64,000 nucleotides of DNA from Vanilla planifolia. Lineage: Eukaryota > Streptophyta > Magnoliopsida > Asparagales > Orchidaceae. Both the position numbers and the translations under genes were made by a program. The DNA lies in assembly GCA_023846275.1 (NCBI GenBank), contig JAIUJO010000295.1, positions 496,001 through 560,000 of the forward strand. The letters are read 5' to 3'. Under the pieces are notes generated by a model, which had not been told where the DNA came from, searched no databases, and saw only the letters and a list, made by a program, of their open reading frames with translations. Positions 33,983 to 46,112 of this stretch are shown piece after piece (position 1 is the stretch's first letter; each line of letters opens with the position of its first letter).

Positions 33983-36900
33983 TCATAAATTGGTAACAAA
34001 TTATATCTTGAATAACAGCCATGTAAAAAAAATTAATTTGAATTTTTTTAGCATAAGAAGTAATCAAATATATTATGTTGTTGATATACGAAATAATATT
34101 TTGTTTTTTTATTTTTATTATATAAATTAATATTTTGTCTTTTTAATTTATAATTAAAAATAAAACTAATAAATACCAAGGAAAGTTTTTTTGAAAATAA
34201 AAAAAATTTAAAGTATTTATATAATGATATCAAATCACATTTAGATTCTACAATTTTTTTCAAACCATTAGATTCCTTTATTATTTAAGAAGTAAATTAA
34301 TCTTTATATTTAAAAAAATAAAGTTAATAACTATAATTTAACTAATATTAATGATATATCTTTTAGAAAAAATTAAATATTTCAATGTTTGATTTTATTT
34401 TATTTTTTATGATGGCGCATTGATAAAAAAAATTAAAAAATATTTTCTAAAGAAAATAAATTTCAAAATATTTAAAATAAGAAAGTAGAAAATTATTCCT
34501 AAAAATTTCATTGGTTTATTAATTATCATTTATTACTAAAATAGTTGCAAATTTCATGTTGTTGATTATGTGATGGTTTTTTGCATAATATGCTTTATGG
34601 AATAGGCACAAAATTAGTAGCCGTCCAAGTTATAGCCTTTTATGAAATTATGGTCAGCTCATGATTTTTGCTCTATTTTGAAATTTGTAAATTTTTTATG
34701 GTTTTGCACCCATGGTAAAAACTTTTTAATTATGTGGGACAAAGAGAAAAAATGTCTTATAGTTTGTTAATAATTATTTAAAATTTGCAAATTCTAAAGC
34801 ATTAGTTATTTTATAGTTTTTTCATATGATACAATTTATGCAACTTTCACAAAAATATTCACCATCAAAATTATGAAATTTGAGAAAAATTCAATGATGG
34901 TTAATGCATGAGTTTTCTTAGTTTTTCACATCTACATAATTTGTTTTATATTGTTTTACCTAGAATATATATTGTCACATTTTCAAACCAATAGACAAAT
35001 ATGTAGATTATTTTTGAAGTATAAAATCTGGAATAATTGAATTTCAAATCTATTTTTTTTTACTTAACATTTTGTAGATATAATCATATTTAAATTAAAT
35101 TTATAAATAAATATATAACATTATTGGTAAATTTTACTAGTTCATGGAAAATAAAAAAATTAATGTAGGTATATTTAAACATTAAAATGGTTTCTCCTTG
35201 TTGTTTTTCATGTTAAAATAAGAGTAATTCATGCTTACGAAAAAAAATTTAGTTGCTAGAAAGAAATTTATATTTATTACTCATAGTAAAAACTTTTAAT
35301 TTTCATTTGATTTAAAACATAAGTATTAAATGAATATATTAAATTTATTGTATACAAAATAATATTTAATTTTTAAAATTTTTAATATATAAATTAATAT
35401 TTTAATAATTGAATTTAGAAATAAAAAAATTATAAATAGTGATAATTTTTTTTGTATGATAGTTTTACATATTTTTTTAAAAAATATGAATTAACAAATA
35501 ATAATGATATATATTTTGGAGAAATTTTAAAGTTGGTATATATAATGTTCTTTTGGATTACAATTTTATTTTAGTTTGAAATTTTTTTAATGACCGTTAT
35601 GAAAAATTATTGATAAAACTCTAATATCTTGAAACTTTATACTCCTAAAACATAAAGAAGAAACTTCAAACATGTGATTAATATACAAACAAAAGAAAAC
35701 AATAATAACATAATCTATAAATAAATAAGCAACTAGAAACCTAAATATCATCATTCTAACTATAAAATTAAAATATGCCTAATATTATTATAATTTAGTT
35801 ACCTTAAACTAAAATGATAAAAATCTAAATAATTAATGTCATCACTTTATATTTCTATGATCTTATAGACCTCATTTTACTTTATATAAAGTATATTTAT
35901 ATTATAAGAAAAGAGGTATTAAAATAGAAAATTTAATTATTATTTTTTTAGTCTAAAAATAGTTTGATTTATTAAAATATTGCATTTGTTTAATCACAAT
36001 TTAAGATGATATTTATCACATTAAAAATAATTTTAAAATTCTAATAAGAAACTTTTATAATCACATTGTTAATTTTTTTAATTAAAAAATTAAAACATAG
36101 TTTGAACAAAATAAACAATAATTTTATCCTTAAAAGATAATGAAAGAAAGAGATTTTTTTATAAAAAGTAAATACTATTTTATTCATTTTAAAGTATAAC
36201 TATTTTATGAAGTCACTATACACAATAAATTTATTAAATATATAAACTTTTTATAGCAATTTTAAAAATACATTTTAAAACTATTATTTATTAATAAAGT
36301 TTTCATTCAAAATTATCTTTAAAAATAAACTTAAATGACAATATCTACATCACATAGTCATAGATTTTAAAATTATTAAAAAAAATTAAAAAATATTTTT
36401 GATATTTTTTATAGATTAAATAATTTTTTAGATTTTTTTGAATGTTTTCAATTTGTAATAAAAAATCTATAAAAGACTAAAAAATTTTCTTTTCCTTAAG
36501 AAAGTGATAGGTAAAAATTTTCAAAATAAAATATTTTTATACAAAAAAACTAAATATATATTTTAAATTAACTAAAATATATATTACATAAAAGTTATTA
36601 TGTTTTATACAATCATCTAATAAAATAAACTCAGTGATAATCTTTTATAATAATTTGTTTGTTTCAATGAATGAAAACTCAAATCTTATTTTTAAAAATT
36701 TGCTTATTTTTAAAAAATGATACATAGTAGAATTTAATTATTATTTTAATAAAATAGTTTTTTTGGTGGATACAGAAATTATTAAAATAAAGATTTTATA
36801 CTTAATTCTTTTATATAAAATAACTTTAAATAGATTTTCTAGAAATTTCTAATTTTGACAAAATTAAATATTTATTATAAATTGGAATAAAAGTACTTTT

Positions 36901-37246
36901 AATGACATATATTTTTCTTAAATTATTTTAAAAAATACTAATTTATTTATTAAACTCATGCATTATATACAAAGTAATATCTTAAGAGTCTTTTTTTATT
37001 TGTATAATAAATTAATTTTTTTTTCAAAATAATTAATAGAAATCATGATTAAAATTAAATGTCTTTAAGAAATAAACATTACATTTTTTTTATTTTTGGA
37101 ATAAAACCAAGTTTTAAGAAATTAAAATTTTTTATCTTTAAAAGGTATTAATTTTAATTTAAATCCATTTCTAATATTCATGTTTGCAATACAAATGATG
37201 ATAGGAAGTACGAGATGCTCCAAGATTAAGAAACATAACAGCAAAA
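33857..37246. repeat. AT-rich island of higher-order repeat, copy B (3.4 kb)
   Basis: Aligns end to end with island A (for example GTGATGGTTTTTTGCATAAT at 34571 and 23805). Differences are indels: about 60 bp missing near 34205, about 20 bp missing near 35010, and about 100 bp more than A at about 35437-35540. An (AT)n run of about 30 bp (33951-33981) is longer than A's. The right end is GATGATAGGAAGTACGAGAT then an AAGATTAAGAAACATAAC tail. No coding sequence recognised. Confidence 0.87.
33951..33981. repeat. (AT)n microsatellite
   Basis: About 15 uninterrupted AT units at the junction between the foldback-arm-like start and the body of AT island B. The A counterpart is about 9 units. Confidence 0.9.
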
Positions 37247-40200
37247 TAGAGTAGAGTAGTGTAGAGTAAAGCAGAGTAGAGTAGAGCAAAGTAGAGTAGA
37301 GCACAACAGAGTAGAGTAGAATATAATAGAGCAAAGTAGAGTAGAGTAGAGCAAAGTAAAGCAAACTAGAGTAGAATAGAGTAGAGTTGTGCTAATCTTG
37401 GCTAGAGTATAATAGAGTGAAGTAGAGTTGAGTAGAGTAACATAAGGCTAAGCTTGGCTAAGGTATGCTATGTTTGACTAAGTTAGGCTAGAGTAGAGTA
37501 TAGTAGAGAAGGTTAGAATAGAGTAGAGTAGAGTAAGGCTAAGTTAGGCTAGGTTAGGCTAGGTTAGGCTAATCTAGGCTAAGGTAGCTTAGAGTAGAGT
37601 AGATTGGATTATAGTAGAGTAAAAAAGAGTATAATAGAGCATAGTAAAGTAGAGTAGAGCAAGGCTATGCTAGGCTGGTTTAGGCAAGGCTAGGCTAGGC
37701 TAAGCTTGGCAAGGGTAAGCTAGTGTAGAGAGAGTAATAATAGAGAGGGGTAAAGCAAAGTAGTGCTGAGTAAATTAGAATAAAATAATGCTAAGCTAGG
37801 GTAAGCTAACCTAGGCTAAAGTAGAGAAGAGCAAAGTAGAGTATCATAAGCTTATGTTAAGCTAAGCTAGGCTAGATAAGAATAAAGTACAGTGGAGTAG
37901 AGTAGAGTAGAGTAAGGCTAGGTTAAGCTTGGCTAGGTTAAGTTAGCCTAGGTTAAGTTAGGCTAGGCTAGGCTAAGCTAGGCTAGGTTAGAGTAGGCTA
38001 TTATAGAGTAGAGTAGAATAGAGTAGAGTAGAATAAAGTAGAATAGAGTAGAACAAAGCAGAGTAGAGTAGTGTAGGGTAGAGAGGAGTGGAGTAGAGTA
38101 GAGTAGAGCAGAGTAGAGAAGAGCAGAGCAAAGTAAAGTAGAGTAGAGCATATCAAAGTAGAGTTGAGTAGAGAAATATAGAGTAAAGCAAAGCATAATA
38201 GAGCAAGGTAGAGCATAGTAGAGTAGAGTAGTACTAAGCTACACTAGGTTAGGTTAGAGCATAATAGAGAAAAGTAGAGTGGAGAACGATAGATTAAACC
38301 TAAGCTAGGTTAGAGTAGAGTATAGAAAAGTAGAGTAGAGTAAGGCTATGTTAGGTTGAGATGGGCTAAGCTAAGCTAAGTTAGGCTAAGCTATGTTAGG
38401 TTAGAGAAGAATAGAATAGATTAGATTAGAATAAAGTATAGAATAATAGAGAAGAGTAAAGTAGAGTAGAGTAGAGTAGTGCTAGGCTAGGTTAAGCTAA
38501 GAATAATATAATAGAGTGAATTAGAGTAGAGTAGCATAAGGTTAAGTTAAGCTAGGCTATCTTAGGCTACGTTTGGCTAGAGTAGTGTGCCGTAGAGTAG
38601 ATTAGTGTAGAGTAGAGTAGCATAAGATAAGATAGGGTATGGTTGGATAGAGTACAGTAGGGTAAATTAGAATAGAGTAGTGTAGTGCAGAGCAAAATAG
38701 GGCAGAGCAGAGAAGAGAAGTGTAGAGTAGTACAGAGCAGATGAGAAGAGGGGTGCAAAGAGTAGAGTAGAATAGAGTAGAGTAGCATTGCATAAGGTAG
38801 CGTAGGCTAGGGTTGGGTAGGGTAGGATAGAGTAGGGTAGGGTTGGGTTGGGCAGAGTGGTGTAGTAGTAGAGTAGAGAAGAGTATAGGTGAGTAGAGTG
38901 AGGTTAAGCTAGGCTCAACTAGGCTAAGCTAGAGGAGAATGGAGTAGAGAAGAGTATAGTAGAAAAAAGTTGAGTAGAGTAGATGAAGGTAGAGTAAAGT
39001 GGAGTAGAGTAGAGTTGAATAGAATAGAGTAAAGAAGCATAGGATAGGGTATAATAGGATAGGGTTAGGTAGGGCAGGGTAAAGTAGAGTAAAGCAAAGT
39101 AGTTCATAGGAGACTAGAGCAGAGAAGAGCATGATATAATTGAGTAGAGTAGAGTGGAGCAAAGGAGAGTTGAGGAGAATAGAGTAGAGCAAAGCAGAAT
39201 AAAGAAGAAGAGAGTGGAGAAGAAGAGAAGAGAGTAGAGTAAAGTATCATAAGATATGGTATGGTATAGTAAGATAAGGTAGAGTAGGGTAAAGTAGAGT
39301 AGATTAAAATTAGGTTAAGCTAGGCTAGGCTAAGCTGGGATAGAAGGTAGTATAGTATAATATTATATACTAGATTAGAGTAGAGTAGAGTAGAGTTGAG
39401 AAAAGTAGAGTAAAGTATAGTAAAGTAGAGTAAAGATGAGTAAAGTAGAATAGAGTAGAGTAGTGTAGAGTAGAGTAGAGTAGATTAGATTAGAGTAGAG
39501 TAGAGTAGAGTAAAGTAGAGTAGAGTAGAGTGGAGTAGAGTAGAATAAAGTGGAGTAGAGTAGAGTAGAATAGAGCTAGGTTAGTGTAGGTTAGTCTAGA
39601 ATAAAGTAGAGTAGAGTAGAATAGAGTAGTATAGAGTATAGTACAATAGAGTAGAATAGAGTAAACTAGAGTATGTATAGCTATTTTAGGTTAGGCTAGA
39701 CTACATAAGGCTAGAAAAGCTTAGGTTTGGCCTTGCTAAGATAGAGTAGAGTAGAGTAGAGTATATTGTAGTAAAGTAAAATTGATTAGAATAGAGCTAG
39801 GTTAGGCTAGACTAGGTTAGGCTAGGATAGGTTAGAATAGAATAGAGTATAATAGAGTAGAGTATAGTAAGGTAGAGTAAGGTAGGGTATGTTAAAGTTC
39901 TGTAGGGTGGGGTATGGTATAGTAGGGTATAGTAAGGTAGTGTAGTATAGAGTAGAGTAGAGTAGAGTTTTTATAGGCTAGGTTGGGGTAAGGTGATGCT
40001 CGACTAGATTAGAGTAGAATAGAGTAGACTAGAGTAGAGTAGAGTAGGGCTAGGCTAGGTTAGGTTAGGTTAGGTTAGGCTAAGCTAGGGTAGACTAGGC
40101 AAGGCTAAGTTAGAGTAGAAGAGAGAAGAGCAGAGTAGAGAAAGGTAGAGTAGAGTATTACCAAACAAGGCTAGGGTACAGCATAATAAAGTGAAGTATT

Positions 40201-43200
40201 GTTACGTAGAGTAGCATAGAATTTGCTAGGCTACACTATATAAGGCTAGGCTTTTAGAGTAGAGTAGAGTAGAGTAGATTAAGGTTATGCTATATTAGGT
40301 TAGAGTAGAGTAGAGTAGATTGGATTAGATTAGAGAAGAGAAGAGAAGGGTAGAGTAGAGTAGAGTAGAGTATAGTTGGGTAGAGTAGAATAGAGTAGAG
40401 TAAAGCAAAGTGGAGTAGAGAAGAGTAGAGTAGAGTAGAGTAGTGGAGTGTGGAGTACCATAGCATAGCATATTATAGGGTAGGGTAAGGTATAATGTAT
40501 GATAGGGTAGGGTAGAGTATGCCAAGATAGGGTAGGGTATTGTAGGGTAGGATAAGTTATAGTAGAATAGAGTAGAGAAGAGTAGAGAAGAGTAGTGTAG
40601 AGTAGGGCTATGCTTGGCTAGGCTAATAATTGCTAGGCTGAGCAAAGAAGGGCTTTGCTAGGCTAGGCTAGAGTAGAGTAGAGTAAAGTAGAGTAGTATA
40701 GAGTAGAGTAGGGTATAGTAGAGTAAAATAGAGTAAAGTAGAGTAGAGTAGGATAAAATAGAGTAGAGATGTGTAGATTAGAGTAGAGTATAGTTGAGTA
40801 AAGTAAATATGAGTTGAGTAAAGTATAGTATAGTATAGTAAAGTATAGTAAAAGAGAGTACTGTAATGTAGAATAGAGTAGAGTAGAGTAAAAAGGAATT
40901 CTAGGCTTGGTTATGCTAAGCTAGGCTAGAGTATAATAGAGTAAGGTCGAGTAGAATAGAGTAGTAGTGGGCTAGGCTAGGCTACTCTATGTTAGTTAAG
41001 TTAGGTTATAGTAGAGTTGAGTAGAGTAGAGTAAAATATAATAAAATGGAGTAAAATAGATTAGTGGTGGGTAAGCTCGGGTAGAGTAGAATAGAGTAGA
41101 GTAGAGTAGAATAGGATTGAGTAAAGTAGAGTAGAGTGGAGTAGAGTAATGCTAGGCTAGGCTATGCTAGGCTAAAGTATAATAGAGTAATGTAGAGTAG
41201 AGTGGAGTAATAGAGGGCTAGGCTAGGCAAGGCTATGTTAGGTTAGGTTAGGTTAGAGTAGAATAGAGTAGAGTAGATTAGAGTTGAGTAGAGTATAGTA
41301 GAATAAACAATAGAGTAGAGTAGTGTAGCGTAAGGTATATTAATGTAGAGTAGAGTAGAGTAGATTGGAGTAGAGTAGAGTAGATTATAATGGAGTAGAG
41401 TGGAGTAAAGTAGAGTAGAGTAGAGTAGAGTAAGATAGGGTAGGGTAGGGTATGATAAAGTAGGGTATAGTAGAGTAGAGTGGAGTAGAGCAGAGCAGTG
41501 CAGAGTAGAGCAGAGCGAAGCAGAAAAGAGGAGAGGAGAGAAAAGGAGAGGAGAGTTTATGCAAGAATAGTTGTAAAAAGTAGGGTAGAGTAGAGTAGTG
41601 TATAGTAGTGTAAGGCAGTGTAGGGTAGGGCATGGTAGGGTAGGTAGGGAATGATAGAATTAGGTAGGGTAAGGTATGGTAGGGTAGGGTAGAGTCGATT
41701 AGGGTTGAACAGGGTAGGGTAAGGTAGGGTAAGGTAATATAGGGTAGGGTAGGTTAGGGTAAAATATGGTAGAGTATAGTAAAGAAGAGTAGAGTAGAGA
41801 ATGTTTAGGCTAGGCTAGGAGAGGCTAAGCAAGCTATGCTAGATCAGGCAGGCTAGTGTAGGCTAGAGTAGAGTAGGATAGAGTAGATTAGAGTGGAGTG
41901 GCATAAGGTAGGGTAGGGTAGCATGTTAGAGTAGAGTAGGGTAGAAAAAAATAAAGTTAAGTTAGGTTAGGCTAGGCTAGGCTAAGCTAGCTAGAGTAGA
42001 GTAGAGTAGAGTAGTGTAAAGTAGAGTAAAGTAGACTGGAGCTTGGTTAGGCTTGGTTAGGATAGTTTAAGCAAGGCTAGGTTAGGTTGGGCTTGGCTAG
42101 GGTAGGCTAAGGCAAGCTAGAGTGGAGTAGAGCAGAGTAGAGTATTATTAAGTATAATATAATATAGTAGAGTAAAGTAGTGTAGAGTAGAATAGTGTAG
42201 AGTAGGGTAGGATAATGTTGAGTAGGTTAGGGTATGGTAGGGTATGATAGGTTAGTGTAGTGTAGGGTAGAGTAGGATATGGTAGGGTAGAGTAGAGTAG
42301 AGTAAAGTAGAGTAGAGTTAGGCTCGATTAGGAAAGGCTAGGCTAGGCTAAGCTAAGCTAGAGTAGAGTAGAGTAGAGAATAGTGGAGTAGAGTAGAGCA
42401 GGGTATGGCTAGGCATGGTTGGTTAGGTTTTGCTAGGTTCGGCTAGGCTAGGTTAAGCTAAGCCAGAGTAGAGCAAAAAAGAAATGTGCATAGTAGAGTA
42501 GAGCATAGTAGCGTAGAGTAGAGCAGAGTAAGATAGAAAAGAGTAGAGTAGAGTAGTACTAGGCTAGAATTGTTTTGAGTATATTAGTGTGAAGTATAGT
42601 AGAGTAGAGTAGCATGGCGTTAGCTAGGCGACACTTTGTTAGGAAAAGCTAGGCTAGATCAGTGTAAAGTAAGGCTAGGTTAGGTTAGGCTAGGCAAGGC
42701 TAAGCTAAGCAAGAGTAGATTTACAGTAGATTAGATTAGACTAGAGAAGAGTAGAATAGAGTAGAGTAGAGTGGAGTGAAATAGAGTAGAGCTTAGTATA
42801 GTAGAGTAGAGTAGAATACCATAGTATGTGATAGGGTAGGGTTGGATAGGGTAGAATAGGGAAGCATATGATTGAGTAGTGCAAGATAGGATTTGGTTGG
42901 ACAGGGCAGGGCAAGGTAGAGTAAAGTATAGTAAATTAGAGTAGAGTAGAGTAAAGAATAGTGGAGCAAGGATAGGATAGGCTAGGCTAGGATAAACTAG
43001 AGTAGAGTAGAGTACAATAGAGTAAAGTAAAATAGAGTAAAGTAGAGTAGAGTAGAGTAGATTAGAGTAGAGTAGAGTAGAGCAGAGTAAGGTAGGGTAG
43101 AGTAGAGTAGAGGAGAGTAGAATAGAGTAGAGCTAAGTTATGTTAGGCTAGGCTAGGCTATGTAAGGCTAGGAAAGGCTAGGCTTTGCTAGGTTAGGGTA

Positions 43201-43701
43201 TGCTATGGTATAGTAGAGTAGAGTATAATACAGTAGAGTAAGTAGAGTAGAGTAGCATAGGGAAGGGTAGGGTAGGGTAAGGTAAGGTATGAGTAGAGTT
43301 GATTAGAGCAGTGCAGAGTAGAGTGAAATAAAGCAAAGCAGAGCAGAGAAGAGCTTAGTAGAGATGAGCAAAGCAGAGTAGAGTAGAGCAAAGTAGAGTA
43401 GAGTAGAATAGAGTGGAGTTGAGTAGGGTAGAGTAGAGTAAAGTTGAGTAGAGTAGAACTAAGTTAGTCTAGCCTAGGCTATAGTAGAGTAGAGTAGAGT
43501 ATAGTAGAGTAGTGTAGAGAAGATTATGATTAGGCTAGGCTAGGTTATGTTAACTAAGGAAATGCTAAGTTAGGTTAGGCTAGGACAGCTTAGAGTAAAG
43601 TAGAGCAAGGTTTGGCTAGCTAGGCTAAGCTAAGCAAGCTAGGCTAAGCTAGAGTAGGGTAGACTATAGTAGAGTAAACTAGAGCAGAGTAGAACAAGGT
43701 T

Positions 43702-43729
43702 GGGTAGGGGAGGGTAGGGTAGGGTAGGG
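43702..43729 (+). other. G-quadruplex motif, six G-tracts
   Basis: Six GGG or GGGG tracts with 1- to 2-nt loops in 28 bp. Confidence 0.78.
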
Positions 43730-44292
43730 TAAGGTAGGATAAGGTAAGTTTGGTAGGGTAAGTAAGGGTAGGGTAGGGTTGGGTAGGGTTGGTAGAGTAG
43801 AGTTTAGTTGACTAGAAATAGGTTAAGTTAGGCTAGGCTAGGTGATGCAATACTAGGCTAAGAATGCTTAAATAGAGTAGAGTAGAGTAGAGTAGAGTAT
43901 GGTAGAGTTGATTAGAGTGAAGTAGAGTAGAATAGAGTAGACTAGCAAATGGTAGGGTAGGGCAGAGTAGGATAGGGTAAAATAGAGTAGAGTAGAGTAG
44001 GGAAGAGTAAAGCATAGAAGTTTAGAGCAAAGGAGAGTAGAGTAGAGCATTATAGGGCATAAGTGATAATTGTAGAGTAGAGTAGTGCTAGGTTAGACTG
44101 GAGTATAATAGAGTGAAGTAGAGTGGAGCAGAATAGCATAAAGCTAGGCTTTGTTAGGCTACGCTATGTTAGGCTAGGTTAGGTTTGAATAGAGTAGAGT
44201 AGTGTAGAGTTGAGTAGAGCAAGGCTAAGCTAGACTAGCATAGGCTAAAGTAGAGTAGAGTTGTGTAGAGTAGAGTATAGTAGAGTAGTATA

Positions 44293-44310
44293 GGGTAGGG
44301 TAGGGTAGGG
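44293..44310 (+). other. G-quadruplex motif
   Basis: Four GGG tracts with TA loops in a TAGGG block of copy C. Confidence 0.75.
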
Positions 44311-44332
44311 TATGGAAGGGTAGGATAGGATA

Positions 44333-44360
44333 GGGTTGGGTAGGGTAGGGTAGGGTAGGG
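44333..44360 (+). other. G-quadruplex motif, six G-tracts
   Basis: Six GGG tracts with 2-nt TA or TT loops in 28 bp, only 22 bp after the previous motif. This makes it the densest quadruplex-prone site seen in the window. Confidence 0.78.
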
Positions 44361-44965
44361 TAGAGTAAAGTAAAGTAGAGCTAGATTAGGTTAGGCTAAA
44401 CTAGGCTAGGCTAGGTTAGGCTAGGCAAGGGTAGGCTAGAGTAGAGCTGAGTAGAGTAGAGTAGCATTAAGTAAGGTAGGATAGGATAGGGTATGGTAGA
44501 GTAGAGTAGAGTAGAGTAAAGCTAAGTTATGCTAGGCTAGGCTAAAGTAGAGTAGAGTAGAGAGGAGCAAGGTTAGGCTAAGGTAAACAAGGCTAGGCTA
44601 AGTTTAGCTAGGCTAGGGTAGGCTTGAGTAGATTAGAGTAGGGTATAGTAGAGTAGAGTAGAGTAAAGTACAGTAGCATAGGATAGGGTCTAATAGGGTA
44701 AGGTAGGGAAGGGTAATGTAGTGTAGGGGAGGGTAAGGTTGGATGTGATAAGGTAAGATAGGGTAAGGTATGGTTGGGTAGAGTACGATAGAGTAAAGTA
44801 GAGTATAATAGAGTAGAGATAGGTTAGGCTTGGCTAAGCAAGTCTAGGCAAGCCTAGGCTTGTCTAGGCTAGGCTAAGCTAGGCTAGATTAGAGTAGATT
44901 AGAGTGGTAGCATAGGGTTGGGTAGGATACGGTAAGGTAGAGCATAGTAGGGTAGGGTAGGATAG

Positions 44966-45092
44966 CGTTCATTTCTATTTGGTTCGATTTAGTTTGGTTA
45001 GATTTGGATTGGGTTTGGTTTAGTTCGGTTCGGTTCTGTTCGATTCAAGTTGTTTTGATTCGGTTTGTTTCGATTCAATTCAGTTTGGTTCA
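44966..45092 (+). repeat. GGTTC/GGTTT pentamer array, copy C no. 1
   Basis: Begins GCGTTCATTTCTATTTGG and is equivalent to A no. 1 and B no. 1 by position, but more diverged at its start. Confidence 0.85.
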
Positions 45093-45225
45093 ATAGAGTA
45101 GAGTACTGTAGCGTAGGGTAGGGTAAAGTAATGTAGTGTTGGATAAGGTAGGGTTGCATAGGGTAGGGAAGTGTAGGGTAAGGTAGGGTAGGGTAAGGTA
45201 GGGTATGGCAGCCAATGGGCGAGTA

Positions 45226-45243
45226 GGGTAGGGTAGGGTAGGG
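45226..45243 (+). other. G-quadruplex motif
   Basis: GGGTAGGGTAGGGTAGGG between the first and second GGTTC arrays of copy C. Confidence 0.75.
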
Positions 45244-45412
45244 TAGAGTAGAGTAGAGTGGAGTATAGTAGAGTAAAGTAGAGTGGAGTAGAGCTATGTT
45301 AGGCTAGGCTAGGGTAAGCTAAGCAAGGCTAGACTAGGCTAGGGCAGGCAAGAGTACAGTGGAGGAGAGTAGCATAAGGTGGGGTAGGGTGGGTTTGGGT
45401 TGGGTAGGGTAG

Positions 45413-45562
45413 TGTTTGATTCAGTTTAGTTCAGTTCGGTTTGGTTCTGATCGATTCGGTACGGTTCGACTCGGTTTGTTTTGGTTTGATTCGGTTTGAT
45501 TTTGTTCAGTTGGTCGGTTCGATTCGGTTTTGTTTTGTTTTGTTTGGTTTGGTTCGGTTCAA
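45413..45562 (+). repeat. GGTTC/GGTTT pentamer array, copy C no. 2
   Basis: Begins GTTTGATTCAGTTTAGTTCA, matching B no. 2 (GTTCGACTCGGTTCAGTTTA). It contains GATCGATTCGGTACGG and a TTTTG-rich right part. Confidence 0.87.
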
Positions 45563-45900
45563 TGGAGTAGAGTACAATAACATAGGGTAGGATAGGGTAG
45601 GGTAGCATAATGGAGGGTAGCGTAGGGTATGGTAGGGTTTGGTAGGATAGAGTCGAGTAGAGTAGAGTGGAGTAGAGTATAGTAGAGCAGAGTAAAGTAG
45701 GGTTGAGTAGAGTTGAGTAGAGCTAGGTTAGGCTAGTCCAGGCTAAGCAAGGCTAGGCTATGCTAGGCTAGGCTAGGCTCGGGTAGGCTAGGCTAAGCTA
45801 GGGTAGGCTAGAGTAGAGTAGAGTAAAGTAGCATAGGGTAGGGTAAAGTAGGGTTGGTAGGGCAGGGTGGGGTAGGGTAGGACAGGTTAAGGTTGGGTAT

Positions 45901-46112
45901 GGTTCGATTGTGTTCAGTTCAGTTCGGTTCGGTTCTGTTCGAATCGATTTTGTTCGTTTGGTTCAGTTCGATTCGATTCAGTTCGGTTCGGTTCAATTCG
46001 TTTTGGTTCGATTTGGTTAGGTTCGGTTTGGTTTCGTTCGATTTAGTTCGATTTGGCTTGGTTCGGTTCTGTTTGGTTCGGTTTTGTTTGGTTTGGTTTG
46101 TTTTGGTTTGGT
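45901..46112 (+). repeat. GGTTC/GGTTT pentamer array, copy C no. 3
   Basis: About 210 bp joined directly to the AT island, as with A no. 4 and B no. 4. The repeat-encoded open frame here is not a gene. Confidence 0.9.

Larger units (their letters stand above)
26389..37246 (-). repeat. Higher-order repeat copy B (about 10.9 kb)
   Basis: Unit running from the end of AT island A to the end of AT island B. It is colinear with copies A and C at many landmarks (27155 matches 37981; 28770 matches 40450; 29803 matches 17141; 32145 matches 21302). Two private changes are visible: an inverted patch at 28296-28722, and a deletion of about 1.8 kb at about 31555 relative to copy A. Confidence 0.78.
37247..44965 (-). 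repeat. Pentanucleotide array of copy C
   Basis: TAGAG, TAGGC and TAGGG blocks of minus polarity. Non-pentamer drift is minor (for example 39345-39372, AT-rich). Dense TAGGG runs occur at 43700-43800 and 44290-44360. No gene, RNA or insertion recognised. Confidence 0.91.
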
